64,000 bases of DNA from contig NZ_CP128474.1 of NCBI RefSeq assembly GCF_030369635.1, positions 310,001 to 374,000 of the forward strand, in the 5' to 3' direction. The stretch is from Microbacterium arborescens. Its GTDB lineage: Bacteria; Actinomycetota; Actinomycetes; Actinomycetales; Microbacteriaceae. Position 1 is the first letter of the stretch; each line of letters opens with the position of its first letter. This document shows, piece after piece, positions 52,836 to 62,092 of the stretch. Made by a program: the position numbers and the translations under genes. Below the pieces are notes generated by a model, which made no database searches, was not told the DNA's origin, and saw only the letters and a program-made list of their open reading frames with translations.

Positions 52836-53728
52836 GGGGCGACCTCCTGGATGACTTCGGTGAAGATCTGGGCGAGGGACGGATGCCGCGGCGTGAAGCT
52901 CGCGACGTCGCCGTGCTCGACGGCACGGCGCAGCACGCGCTGCGCGGTCTCGTCGGCATCGACGTCGAACAGGGCGTAGCCGCCGTCGAACTCGACGACC
53001 TCGACACCCGGCTCGGTGCGGATCCAGCCGGCGTCTCCGGTCGAGACGAGCTCGTAGCGGTGGCCCTGGTGCTCGCGGCGCAGCCCGTCGCGCGTGCCGG
53101 CGGCGCGGATGGTGCCGCGGGCGATGATGACGAGGTCGTCGCAGAGGCGTTCGACCACGTCGAGCTGGTGCGACGAGAACAGCACACCGACGCCCTGCGC
53201 GGCGCGGGTCTGCAGGACATCGGCCACGACGTCGACGGCGAGGGGGTCGAGGCCCGAGAACGGCTCGTCGAGGATGAGCACCTCGGGATCGTGCACGAGG
53301 GCGGCGGCGATCTGCGCGCGCTGCTGGTTGCCGAGCGACAGCGTCTCGATGTTGTCGTTCAGGCGCTCGCCGAGTCCGAGCTCCTCGAGAAGGGCGCGAG
53401 CGCGCGTTGTGGCATCCGCCTTCGAGAAACCGTGCAGTCGTGCCAGGTAGACGATCTGCTCGAGCACCTTCATCTTGGGGTAGAGCCCGCGCTCCTCGGG
53501 CATGTACCCGAAGCGGCGGCGGTCGGCGGCGGTCACCGGTGATCCGTCGAGGGTCACCTCGCCGCGATCACGCGAGAGCACGCCGAGCATGATGCGCATC
53601 GTCGTGGTCTTGCCGGCTCCGTTGCCGCCGACGAAACCCGTCAGGCGCCCGTCGGGCACCCGGAAACCCACGTCGTCGAGCACGCGGTGCGTGCCGTAGT
53701 TCTTGGTGATGCCGCTCAGTTCGAGCAT
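52832..53728 (-). CDS. ABC exporter ATP-binding protein (NatA-like)
   Basis: A 298-residue ATPase. Walker A GGNGAGKT near 35, the ABC signature LSLGNQQRAQ near 130 (SLGNQ instead of SGGQ), Walker B VLILDEPFSGLDPLA, and a switch His in LFSSHQLDVVERL. The C-terminal ~85-residue extension (EHQGHRYELVSTGDAGW and onward) is typical of DrrA/NatA-like proteins. It is first in the two-gene operon, and CCTAGCGTGG upstream may be its -10 region. Confidence 0.93.
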   Translation of the reverse strand: MLELSGITKNYGTHRVLDDVGFRVPDGRLTGFVGGNGAGKTTTMRIMLGVLSRDRGEVTLDGSPVTAADRRRFGYMPEERGLYPKMKVLEQIVYLARLHGFSKADATTRARALLEELGLGERLNDNIETLSLGNQQRAQIAAALVHDPEVLILDEPFSGLDPLAVDVVADVLQTRAAQGVGVLFSSHQLDVVERLCDDLVIIARGTIRAAGTRDGLRREHQGHRYELVSTGDAGWIRTEPGVEVVEFDGGYALFDVDADETAQRVLRRAVEHGDVASFTPRHPSLAQIFTEVIQEVAP

Positions 53729-53872
53729 TCCGCCTCCTTAGCCGATGACTCCACGCTAGGGAGCGGCCGGGGGTGCGCGGATCCCCCGTACGGCGGATCG
53801 TGGCGGCACGGGCCCCGCCCGGCGGGGGAGCCGCGCGGGGCGACGGGGCGGGCGCCACCCTAGCGTGCTCGG

Positions 53873-54637
53873 TCAGCGGCGCAGGAAGGTGATGACCGGA
53901 CGCCCCGTACGGGCGTCCGGGTGCACCTCGGCCGCTACGCCGTAGACGTCGGCGATGAGCTCGGCGGTCAGCACATCGGCGGGGGAGCCGGCCGCGACGA
54001 CCCGACCCGAGCGCAGCACCATGACGGCGTCGCAGTACATCGCGGCGAGATTCAGGTCGTGGATCGCGACGATGCACGTCACCGGCAGGTCGCAGACGAG
54101 CTCGAGCAGCTCGAGCTGATGACGGATGTCGAGGTGATTGGTGGGCTCGTCGAGCAACAGCTCCCGCGGCTCCTGCGCCAGCGCGCGGGCGATCTGCGCA
54201 CGCTGGCGCTCACCGCCCGAGAGGGTGTGCCACAGTCGGTCGGCCCGATCGGCGAGGCCGACGTGCTCGAGGGCGCGGGCGATCGCGGCGTCATCGGCCG
54301 CAGGGTCGCCCCCGAACGCGGTTCGGTGGGGGATGCGGCCGAGGCGGACGACTTCGCGCACGGTGATGTCGACCTCCGTATCGGCGTGCTGCGTCACGGC
54401 GGCCACGGCGCGCGCCACGTGACGCCGGCCGAGCGAGGCGAGGTCTTGATCGTCGAGGGTGACGAGACCGGCGTCGGGCCGGACCAGACCGTGCAGCAGC
54501 CGCAGGAGCGAAGACTTGCCCGAGCCGTTGGGTCCGAGCAGTCCGAGGGTCTTCCCCGGCTCGGGTCGCACGCTGACGCCGTCGACGACGAGGGTGCCCG
54601 AGCGCGTCCACGACAGGTCGCGTGCGGCGAGGGTCAT
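53873..54637 (-). CDS. Iron-siderophore ABC transporter ATPase (FecE type)
   Basis: A 254-residue ATPase. Walker A GPNGSGKS near 35, signature LSGGERQRAQ near 140, Walker B ELLLDEPTNHLDI near 160, and switch His IVAIHDLNLAAMYCDAV. This is the FecE/FhuC pattern for Fe(III)-siderophore or vitamin B12 uptake. The ATG overlaps the permease stop (ATGA). It is last in the operon bearing a DtxR-type box. Confidence 0.93.
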   Translation of the reverse strand: MTLAARDLSWTRSGTLVVDGVSVRPEPGKTLGLLGPNGSGKSSLLRLLHGLVRPDAGLVTLDDQDLASLGRRHVARAVAAVTQHADTEVDITVREVVRLGRIPHRTAFGGDPAADDAAIARALEHVGLADRADRLWHTLSGGERQRAQIARALAQEPRELLLDEPTNHLDIRHQLELLELVCDLPVTCIVAIHDLNLAAMYCDAVMVLRSGRVVAAGSPADVLTAELIADVYGVAAEVHPDARTGRPVITFLRR

Positions 54638-55665
54638 GCGCGGTTCCTCCGGCGGGCGAGCAGGGCGATGAAGACGGGTACGCCCACGAGGGCCGTGCCG
54701 ACGCCGACGGGCAGCGGAGTCGGCGAGAAGGCGACCCGTGAGCCGGCATCCACCCACACCATGAAGACCGCACCCGCGACGATCGTGGTGGGGATGAGGC
54801 GCCCGTGGCGCGACCCGACGAGCAGGCGCGCCATGTGCGGCAGGACGAGTCCGACGAAGCCGATCGCTCCGGCGACGCTCACCAGTGTGGCCGTGATCAG
54901 CGCCGTCGTGACGAGGAGGATGCCGCGCGTGCGCGCGATGTGGATGCCCAGGGAGGCCGCGACCTCGTCGCCGAAGACGAAGGCGTCGAGCGCCGAGGCG
55001 TAGCGCAGGCACAGCACCGAGCCGAGAGCCACGACGACGGCGCACAGCACGACGTCGTCCCAGCGGATGCCCTCGAGCGATCCGAGCAGCCAGAACATGA
55101 CCCCGCGCGTCTCGTCGGCGTCGGCGAACGCGAAGATCACGAGCGAGGTGAGCGCGGAGAACAGCTGCGTGCTCGCGACACCGGCCAGGACGACACGGTC
55201 GTTGCCGCCCCCGGCGAGGCGTGAGAGCAGGAGGACGACCGCGAAGGCGACGAGCGCGCCGATGAACGCGCCCCCGGAGAGGCCGAGGGCAGCACCGCCG
55301 AGACCGAGCACGCCGATCGCGACGGCGCCGGTCGAGGCGCCCGAAGAGATGCCGAGGATGAACGGCTCGGCGAGAGGGTTCCGCAGGAGCGACTGCATGA
55401 TGACGCCGCAGAGCCCGAGACCCGCGCCGCATGTCGCGGCGACGAGCGCGCGCGGCAGCCGCTCCTCCCAGACGATCGCGTCCTTCGCTGCCTTGACGGG
55501 GATGTCGGTCAGGCCGAGGTGGTTGGTGACGATGTCGCGGACGTTGACGAGCAGGATGTCGGCCGGGCCGAGGGTGATCGCGACGCCGACGGAGACGACG
55601 AGCAGCAGGATGCCGCCGACGAGAAGCGTCGCCGTGGCGAGGGGGCCGCGGGTGCGCGCGCTCAG
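54634..55665 (-). CDS. Iron-siderophore ABC transporter permease (FecCD type), CTG start likely
   Basis: A 343-residue permease with ~9-10 helices. Family marks are RLPRALVAATCGAGLGLCGV, NPLAEPFILGISSGAS and FVGLVLPHMARLLVGSRHGR (Gly-rich ATPase-contact loop near 280). There is no ATG, GTG or TTG in frame near the start. A CTG at 55665 overlaps the upstream stop as CTGA and gives the normal length, so a rare CTG start coupled to termination is the best reading. Confidence 0.88.
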   Translation of the reverse strand: MSARTRGPLATATLLVGGILLLVVSVGVAITLGPADILLVNVRDIVTNHLGLTDIPVKAAKDAIVWEERLPRALVAATCGAGLGLCGVIMQSLLRNPLAEPFILGISSGASTGAVAIGVLGLGGAALGLSGGAFIGALVAFAVVLLLSRLAGGGNDRVVLAGVASTQLFSALTSLVIFAFADADETRGVMFWLLGSLEGIRWDDVVLCAVVVALGSVLCLRYASALDAFVFGDEVAASLGIHIARTRGILLVTTALITATLVSVAGAIGFVGLVLPHMARLLVGSRHGRLIPTTIVAGAVFMVWVDAGSRVAFSPTPLPVGVGTALVGVPVFIALLARRRNRA

Positions 55666-56705
55666 AGCTCGTCCCGGTGCTCGTCCAGCCAGCGCCTGAT
55701 CTTCTCGAGGCCGTCGACGAAGCGGATCGAGGGGTTCAGCTCGGCGCCGTGAAGTGCGATGTAGCGCTGACCGCGCACCGCGTCGATCGTCCGGGTCAGG
55801 GGATCGGATTCGAGGAACGCGATCTTGTCGTCGAGCCGGTCGCCGGGGAACCGGTCGCGCTGCAGGTCGCCGAGGACGAGCACCTGCGGATCGCGGTCGA
55901 CGAGGTCCTCCCACGTCGTGGCGGGCCAGTCGTCGTCGAGGTCGTCGTAGACGTTGGTGAACCCGGTCGTCGAGGCGAGCAGCTCCGCCGATCCGAGCCC
56001 GCCCGCGACGTACGGGGTCTTCGTGTCGGCGAACCAGAAGGCCACGCTCGCTCCCGAGGCGTCGATGCCCGCGGTCGCCGCCTCCGCCCGCGACCGCAGA
56101 TCGTCGACGAGCTTCTCGGCCCGATCGGACACATCGAAGATCCGACCCAGCTCGCTGATCTCCTGGTAGAGCGCGTCGACGGTGAGCGCGGTCGTGCGGG
56201 TGCCGCCTCCGTTGATGCTGACCCCGTTGTCGCAATCGGTCGGCGAGAGGTAGCTGCCGATCCCGGTCTCGTCGAACCGGTCGCGAGTCGCGACGCCGCC
56301 CTGGCTGAAGTGGCGTCCGAACGAGGCGGTGACGAAGTCGGGGTCGGCGCCGAGGACGACCTCGTAGGTCGGAGCGTTGTCGGCCAGGCGCGGCACCGTC
56401 TCATCGGCCTCGGCCAGCGACGGCAGGATCGGATCGGTCCACGAGGCTGTGCCCGCGATCCGGTCCTCGAGGCCGAGGGAGAGCAGTATCTCGGTCGAGT
56501 TCTGATCCAGAGAGACGACGCGCTGAGGTGCGGCGTCGACGGTGATGGTGCGACCGCAGTTCTCGATGGTCAGGGGGTAGGCCGTCTCACCGTTCCCGTC
56601 CGAGGCGGCCGCGCCGGCCGGGACGACCTCCGACGCGCCGCATCCCGCGAGGACGAGAGCGGCCAGCGGAACGGCGGCGAGGCAGGCGAGGAGACGATGA
56701 CGCAC
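55662..56705 (-). CDS. Fe(III)-siderophore binding lipoprotein
   Basis: A 347-residue periplasmic-binding-type protein (FecB/FhuD class). The signal peptide HRLLACLAAVPLAALVLAGC ends in a lipobox near residue 22. The mature part has the family pattern APQRVVSLDQNSTEILLSLG near 60 and DPQVLVLGDLQRDRF near 265. It captures iron-chelate outside the membrane for the FecCD permease. GTG start. A DtxR-type box lies 58 bp upstream, so expression should rise under iron limitation. Confidence 0.93.
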   Translation of the reverse strand: MRHRLLACLAAVPLAALVLAGCGASEVVPAGAAASDGNGETAYPLTIENCGRTITVDAAPQRVVSLDQNSTEILLSLGLEDRIAGTASWTDPILPSLAEADETVPRLADNAPTYEVVLGADPDFVTASFGRHFSQGGVATRDRFDETGIGSYLSPTDCDNGVSINGGGTRTTALTVDALYQEISELGRIFDVSDRAEKLVDDLRSRAEAATAGIDASGASVAFWFADTKTPYVAGGLGSAELLASTTGFTNVYDDLDDDWPATTWEDLVDRDPQVLVLGDLQRDRFPGDRLDDKIAFLESDPLTRTIDAVRGQRYIALHGAELNPSIRFVDGLEKIRRWLDEHRDEL

Positions 56706-56762
56706 GAGTGACTCTTTCGTTCGGGGGATCCGCCGGTTCGGGACACGGGGGACGGCAGAAGG

Positions 56763-56776
56763 ATAGCCTCGCCTAA
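56763..56776 (-). promoter_or_regulatory. DtxR/IdeR-type iron box
   Basis: TTAGGCGAGGCTAT on the minus strand matches the core of actinobacterial iron boxes (TTAGG-N-(A/G)GGCTAA type). It lies 58 bp upstream of the siderophore-binding-protein start and likely overlaps its promoter. Confidence 0.78.
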
Positions 56777-56834
56777 CCAGCGACCGCCAATCGCCGTGTT
56801 GGCGGATCGGCCGCCCGGGCGCGAAGATGCGAGG

Positions 56835-58646
56835 ATGCCCGCACCGATCGAGCGCTACGCCCTCCTCAGCAACTGCCGCAGCGCCGCCCTCGTCTCCGAC
56901 ACGGGCGATCTCGACTGGCTGTGTCTTCCCCGCTACGACTCGGGCTCGATCTTCGGGGCGCTGCTCGGCGACCATTCGCACGGATGCTGGAGCCTGCGGC
57001 CGCGTGACCCGGGCGCGACCGCGACGCGGCGATACGACGGCGACACGTTCGTCCTGGTGACCCGGTGGGAGTGCGCCGACGGCGTCGCAGAGGTCCACGA
57101 GTTCATGCCGATCCTCGACGGTGTCGATGCGGTCGTCCGCCGCGTCGTCGGCATCACCGGAGAGGTCGCCTTCGTCAGCGAGGTGCGGTTGCGGTTCGAC
57201 TACGCGCGGGCCGTGCCCTGGGTGCGGCAGATCGGCGCCGCGAACACCTCCGACGCCCTGCCGATGGGTGTTCTGCTCGCCGTGGCCGGCCCCGATGCGG
57301 TCACGCTCCGCGGCCCCCGACTCGTCGCCGACGACACCATGCACCGCGGCGATTTCCGGGTCACAGCCGGGCGGACGATCGACTCGGTGCTTCGGTGGGA
57401 GCCGTCGTACCGCGACGTCCCCCAGCCGTTCGACGTCGACGACGCTCGGGACCGCACACACGCGTGGTGGACGACCTGGGCGCGGCGCATCCGCGACGGC
57501 GGCCGGTGGGGCGACCGCGTGCTGCGCTCCATGCTCGTGCTGCGGGCCCTCACCCACGCCGAGACGGGCGGCATCGTGGCCGCCGCGACGACCTCGCTGC
57601 CGGAGGACTTCGGCGGCTCGCGGAACTGGGACTACCGGTACGTGTGGTTGCGTGACGCCGCCCTCACCCTCGAGGCCTACATCTCGCACGGGTACCTCGA
57701 GGCAGCCGCGCGCTGGCGCGACTGGCTGCTGCGGGCGGTGGCGGGCGATCCCGCCGACGTGCAGATCATGTACGGCATCGCCGGGGAGCGCGACCTGCCC
57801 GAGCGTGAGCTGGAGAGCCTGCCCGGCTACGCGGGATCCGCGCCGGTGCGCGTCGGCAACGGTGCGGTCGACCAGTACCAGGCCGACGTCATCGGCGAGG
57901 TGATGGTCGCCCTCGAAGCCGCGCGCCTCGCTGGTGTCACCGAGACCTCGTTCTCGTGGGCGCTGCAACGGGCGCTGCTCGATCAGGTCGTCGCCTGGCT
58001 CGATCGCCCCGACCACGGCATCTGGGAGATCCGCGGCGAGCCGCAGATGTTCACCCATTCGCGCGCGATGATCTGGGCAGCCCTCGACCGCGGCGTGCGC
58101 GCCGTGGAGGAGCACGGGCTCGCCGGCGACCCCGCCACGTGGCGCACCCTGCGCGACCGCGTGCGCGCCGAGATCGACGAGCGGGGCGTGGATGCCGCCG
58201 GCGGTCACTTCACGCAGCACTTCCGCACCGACGAGGTCGACGCCTCGCTGCTGCTGCTCCCGGCGGTCGGATTCTGCGCTCCCGACGATCCGCGCATGCT
58301 CGCGACCGTCGCACGCATCGAGAGCACCCTGCTGCGCGAGGGTCTGGTGATGCGCTACCGCACCGAAGCCGGAGTCGACGGCCTCGCCGGAACCGAGCAC
58401 CCCTTCCTCGCCTGCTCGTTCTGGCTCGTCGAGCAGTACGCCGCGACCGGCCGCACCGACGACGCGACGCGGCTCATGGACCGGCTGTGCGGGCTCGCGA
58501 ACGACGTCGGGCTGCTTTCCGAGGAGTACGACGTCACGGTCGGGCGGCAGGCGGGCAACACGCCTCAGGCGCTTTCGCACCTCGCGCTCGTCGGTGCAGC
58601 CGATGCGCTGGCGGGCCACGGCGGCCGCGCCGCGCACCGCCGCTGA
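56835..58646 (+). CDS. Glycoside hydrolase family 15 (trehalase/glucoamylase-like)
   Basis: A 603-residue enzyme. The N-terminal GH15 beta-sandwich has IERYALLSNCRSAALVSDTG and DLDWLCLPRYDSGSIFGALL. The (alpha/alpha)6 barrel has LPEDFGGSRNWDYRYVWLRD near 255-275, QYQADVIGEVMVAL, the catalytic region GIWEIRGEPQMFTHSRAMIW near 395-415, and GTEHPFLACSFWLVEQYA near 520. Actinobacterial relatives include cytosolic trehalases. No signal peptide is visible. The ATG at 56835 starts at the conserved N-terminus; the frame extends upstream to 56796. Confidence 0.92.
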   Translation: MPAPIERYALLSNCRSAALVSDTGDLDWLCLPRYDSGSIFGALLGDHSHGCWSLRPRDPGATATRRYDGDTFVLVTRWECADGVAEVHEFMPILDGVDAVVRRVVGITGEVAFVSEVRLRFDYARAVPWVRQIGAANTSDALPMGVLLAVAGPDAVTLRGPRLVADDTMHRGDFRVTAGRTIDSVLRWEPSYRDVPQPFDVDDARDRTHAWWTTWARRIRDGGRWGDRVLRSMLVLRALTHAETGGIVAAATTSLPEDFGGSRNWDYRYVWLRDAALTLEAYISHGYLEAAARWRDWLLRAVAGDPADVQIMYGIAGERDLPERELESLPGYAGSAPVRVGNGAVDQYQADVIGEVMVALEAARLAGVTETSFSWALQRALLDQVVAWLDRPDHGIWEIRGEPQMFTHSRAMIWAALDRGVRAVEEHGLAGDPATWRTLRDRVRAEIDERGVDAAGGHFTQHFRTDEVDASLLLLPAVGFCAPDDPRMLATVARIESTLLREGLVMRYRTEAGVDGLAGTEHPFLACSFWLVEQYAATGRTDDATRLMDRLCGLANDVGLLSEEYDVTVGRQAGNTPQALSHLALVGAADALAGHGGRAAHRR

Positions 58647-58719
58647 CCCGAACCGGGCCGCCGACGGACGGCGCGAGATCGTTCATCGTGCGGATATGCG
58701 CGGGGCCTATGATGCCCGG

Positions 58720-60051
58720 GTGACGTCTCTCCCGGCATCCCCCCGCCTGACCCGTCGCCAGCGGCTGGCGGCCTTCGGACGGACCCGTCGAGGTCTCGTC
58801 ACCGGTTTCGTGGCCTTCCACGCGGCTTACATCCTGGCCCTCCTGCCGCTCATCATCGCCGGCGGCACCGAAGGCGATCTGCCGCTGTATCGGCAGTGGG
58901 CGCAGGATGCCGTGCAGGGCACGTGGCCCATCATCGATTTCGAATGGGTGTACCCGGCCGGCGCGCTGCTGCCGATCGTCGCCCCCATCGCACTCGGCCC
59001 CTACCTGTATCAGCTCCTTTGGCTGCTCATGCTCGCGGGGGCCAACTGGCTTGCGCTCGCCGCGATCGCCGGCGGCCGGCTGCAACGGCGCTCCGCGTAC
59101 CCGGCTGCGTGGTACTGGCTGCTCAGCATCCTGCTCCTGGCGCCCGTGTCGATGCTGCGCCTGGAGGGGGTCGCCGCGCCCCTCGCCATCGCCGGTCTGG
59201 TCTGGGTGGCGCGACGTCCCGTCGTCGCCGGAGCGCTCATCGCGTTGGCGACCTGGATCAAGGTCTGGCCCGCCGCCATCGCCGCGGCCGTCGTCGCGGT
59301 GTGCCGAAGCCGCTGGTGGGTCGCTCTGGGCGGCATCGCGGCGAGCGCCGTCATCATGATCGCTGTCGTCCTCGCCGGGGGAGCCTCGAACCTCTTCAGC
59401 TTCCTGACCATCCAGGGAACCCGCGCGCCGCAGCTCGAAGCGCCCGTCGCGACCCCCTGGGTGTGGGCGACGATCTGGGAGATGCCCGGCGCACGCATCC
59501 AGCAGAACTACGAGCTCGCGACCCGTGAGGTGATCGGACACGGGGCGATGGCCGCCGGTGAGGTCGTCGGGTGGCTGATGATCGCGGCGTTCGCCGCCAT
59601 CGCCCTGCTGCTGGTGCGTGCCCGGATGACGTGGGTGGCCGGCGCGCAGCGCGCCGAGCTCGCGGAGGGGCGCCTCGTGGTGCTGGGGGCTTTCGCCCTC
59701 ACGGCTGCGTTGATCGTCTTCAACAAGGTCGGCTCACCGCAGTACATGCTGTGGCTCGCTCCGATCGTCGTCGTCGGCCTGCTCGTCGACCCCGATCGGT
59801 GGCGGACGCCGGCGAAGTGGATGGCGGTGACGAGCTTCCTGACGACCCTCGTCTTCCCGATCTTCTACATGCCGCTCGTCCACGCAGATCCGTTCGCGGC
59901 GAGTCTGCTCCTCGCCCGCAACGTGCTTCTGGTCGCCCTGTTCGTCTGGAGCATCCAGGCGCTCTGGCGTGTCGCGGTGCCACGCGCCGCGCGGAACATC
60001 TCGGTTCCGCTGCCGCGCCCCTCGCTCTCGCCCGTGTCCGACCCCGCCTGA
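58720..60051 (+). CDS. Polyprenyl-phosphate-mannose-type membrane glycosyltransferase (GT87/DUF2029-like)
   Basis: A 443-residue protein with ~10 membrane helices. The first extracytoplasmic loop has acidic DLPLYRQWAQDAVQG and DFEWVYPAGALLPI, the arrangement expected of GT-C enzymes using lipid-linked sugars. Also VARRPVVAGALIALATWIKVWP (the IK..P pattern of DUF2029) and KVGSPQYMLWLAPIVVV. It probably adds mannose or a related sugar to an envelope glycan. The GTG is six bases after TATGAT (58708-58713), so translation may be leaderless. Confidence 0.8.
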   Translation: MTSLPASPRLTRRQRLAAFGRTRRGLVTGFVAFHAAYILALLPLIIAGGTEGDLPLYRQWAQDAVQGTWPIIDFEWVYPAGALLPIVAPIALGPYLYQLLWLLMLAGANWLALAAIAGGRLQRRSAYPAAWYWLLSILLLAPVSMLRLEGVAAPLAIAGLVWVARRPVVAGALIALATWIKVWPAAIAAAVVAVCRSRWWVALGGIAASAVIMIAVVLAGGASNLFSFLTIQGTRAPQLEAPVATPWVWATIWEMPGARIQQNYELATREVIGHGAMAAGEVVGWLMIAAFAAIALLLVRARMTWVAGAQRAELAEGRLVVLGAFALTAALIVFNKVGSPQYMLWLAPIVVVGLLVDPDRWRTPAKWMAVTSFLTTLVFPIFYMPLVHADPFAASLLLARNVLLVALFVWSIQALWRVAVPRAARNISVPLPRPSLSPVSDPA

Positions 60052-60059
60052 CGCGGCGG

Positions 60060-60752
60060 TCAGGCCCAGCCGTTGCGGTGCGCGAGGACCACGGCCGCCA
60101 CCCGATCGCGTGCGCCGAGCTTGATGAGGATGTTCGACACGTGCGTCTTCACCGTCGCGTCGCCGATGAACAGCTCGCGGGCGATCTCGGCGTTGCTGAG
60201 CGCCCGCGCGAGGAGCCGCAGCACCTCGGCCTCGCGCTCGGTCAGGCCGTGGTCGGCGGGAGACGGCGGTGCGGCGGGCGCCTCGCGAACCGTGGACGTC
60301 GGGTCGGTCGGGCCGCCTGCGAAGCGCTCGATGACCCGGCGCGTGACTTCCGGAGCGAGGAGGGCATCGCCGGCGGCGGCCACCCGCACGGCTGCGGTGA
60401 GCTCTTCGGGCCCGGCGTTCTTCAGCAGGAACCCGCTGGCGCCGGCCTGCAGCGCCTGGAACAGGTAGTCGTCGCGGTCGAAGGTGGTCACGACGACGAC
60501 CGCGCTGGAGTTGCGAGGGTCGGCGACGATGCGACGGGTCGCCTCGAGCCCGTCGAGGATCGGCATCTGGACGTCCATGAAGACGACGTCGGGCTGCAGG
60601 CGGGCGACCGTCTCGACCGCCTCGGCGCCGTCGCCCGCCTCGCCGACGACGGCGATGTCGCCGCTCGCTTCGAGGATCATGCGGAAGCCGGCCCGCATGA
60701 CGGCATGGTCGTCGACGAGCACCACGGAGGTTGACTTGGCGCTGTCGTTCAC
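60060..60752 (-). CDS. NarL/LuxR-family response regulator
   Basis: A 230-residue regulator. The receiver domain has VVLVDDHAVMRAGF (DD at 14-15), the phospho-acceptor Asp in DVVFMDVQMPILDGLEATRR near 57, and Lys in GFLLKNAGPEEL near 107. The LuxR helix-turn-helix is near 165-225 (LTEREAEVLRLLARALSNAE, then VKTHVSNILIKLGARDRVAA). It is coupled to the kinase by a GTGA overlap. The target genes are unknown. Confidence 0.95.
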   Translation of the reverse strand: MNDSAKSTSVVLVDDHAVMRAGFRMILEASGDIAVVGEAGDGAEAVETVARLQPDVVFMDVQMPILDGLEATRRIVADPRNSSAVVVVTTFDRDDYLFQALQAGASGFLLKNAGPEELTAAVRVAAAGDALLAPEVTRRVIERFAGGPTDPTSTVREAPAAPPSPADHGLTEREAEVLRLLARALSNAEIARELFIGDATVKTHVSNILIKLGARDRVAAVVLAHRNGWA

Positions 60753-62035
60753 GCGAGAACCCCCTCGACGCTCGGCTCCGGCGACCGTGCACCGACGGGA
60801 ACCCGCGCTCGGACGAGGAACCCGCCGCGCGGCCGCGGCGCCGCCTCGAGCCAGCCGCCGGATGCGGCTGCGCGCTCGCGCATGCCCACGAGTCCGAGCC
60901 CCGGAGTCGCTCCGAACCGCACGCGGCCGTCGTTGGCGACCTCGAGCTCGATCTCGTCGCCGTCGAATCGCAGGCGGACATCGGCGCGAGCCTCCGGCCC
61001 CCCGTGGCGGCGGGCGTTCGTGAGCGCCTCCTGCGCGATGCGGTACAGGTTCACCTGAGCGACCTCGGATGCCGCGACGGGCTCTCCCACGACGCTGAAC
61101 GTGGTCGGCATCCCGTTCTCCTCCGAGTACCGCACGAGCTCGGCGATCGCATCGAGGCGCAGCGTGGAGTCGTGCGGGGAAACGGCATCCGGGGTCCGCA
61201 GCGTCTCGAGCAGCTGACGCAGCTCGGTCAATGACGCCCGGGCCGACTCCTCGACGACGGTCAGCGCGCGTCGCGCCGCGTCGGGGTCGCGGTCGAGCAC
61301 GGTGCGGGCGGCCCCGGCCTGGACCCCCATTGCCGAGACATGGTGCGCGACGACATCGTGCAGCTCGCGCGCGATGCGGACGCGGTCGAGCGCGACCGCC
61401 TGAGCCGCGGTGATCTCACGCTCCCGCTCGAGTTCGCGCGTGCGCTGTTCGAGCTCCTCGCGGCTGAGCGCCTCGGCGTAGGCCCGCTCGCCGAAGGCGA
61501 AGGCGCCCGCGAAGAACACGACGTTGAACAGGAACTGCAGCATCATCATCGCCGCGACGGGGGAGAAGAGCGAGAACTCCGCGGCGCTGTCGCTGCCCTG
61601 CTCGCTCGCCGCCTGGAACATCGCCGCCAGCAGCCAGAAGAACATGCCGATGATCACCACGACGCGCACGATCATGGCTCGCCGGCGGTCCACGACCCAC
61701 GCGCCGACCGAGTACATCGCGATGAAGAGCGCGATACTGCCCACGTACATCTCGGGGATGTGCACCGACATGCCGACGAAGTAGACGATCGCGACCACGA
61801 TCAGTGCGACTTCGGGCAGACGGCGGCGCAGCGCGAGCGGAACCGTGAGTGCGGCGCAGTAGACCAGGCCCCAGCCGAGGTGCGGCGAATCGTCGCCCCA
61901 TACCCGCGCGACACTGCCGAGCCAGGTGCTGAGGATCGCGCTCACGAGCAGCGCAGCGGCGAGCCAGAGGTCGTTTCGCAGCTGCTCGGGAGTCGGAGCG
62001 AGACGCTCGTCGGGAACGGAGGTGGCCACGGACAT
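60749..62035 (-). CDS. Two-component histidine kinase (HisKA_3 type)
   Basis: A 428-residue membrane kinase. About six N-terminal helices (40-190), then dimerisation/phosphoacceptor helix RVRIARELHDVVAHHVSAMG with the His near 233, and an ATPase domain with YRIAQEALTNARRHGG near 335 and GLGLVGMRERAAASGGW near 390. The layout is like DesK/LiaS-type sensors with no extracellular domain. The ATG at 62035 has GGAAGG before it; the GTG at 62044 is an alternative. It forms an operon with the NarL-type regulator. Confidence 0.93.
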   Translation of the reverse strand: MSVATSVPDERLAPTPEQLRNDLWLAAALLVSAILSTWLGSVARVWGDDSPHLGWGLVYCAALTVPLALRRRLPEVALIVVAIVYFVGMSVHIPEMYVGSIALFIAMYSVGAWVVDRRRAMIVRVVVIIGMFFWLLAAMFQAASEQGSDSAAEFSLFSPVAAMMMLQFLFNVVFFAGAFAFGERAYAEALSREELEQRTRELEREREITAAQAVALDRVRIARELHDVVAHHVSAMGVQAGAARTVLDRDPDAARRALTVVEESARASLTELRQLLETLRTPDAVSPHDSTLRLDAIAELVRYSEENGMPTTFSVVGEPVAASEVAQVNLYRIAQEALTNARRHGGPEARADVRLRFDGDEIELEVANDGRVRFGATPGLGLVGMRERAAASGGWLEAAPRPRGGFLVRARVPVGARSPEPSVEGVLA

Positions 62036-62092
62036 GCCTTCCACGCTACGGCCCGCCCGGGATCCGTAGCATCCCCCGAGCGGGGGAGCCGG

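Noticed and set aside
55662..58637. A single giant minus-strand gene of 991 codons
   Set aside because: Only the part up to 56705 is the siderophore-binding protein with a signal peptide. The remainder is antisense to the GH15 gene.
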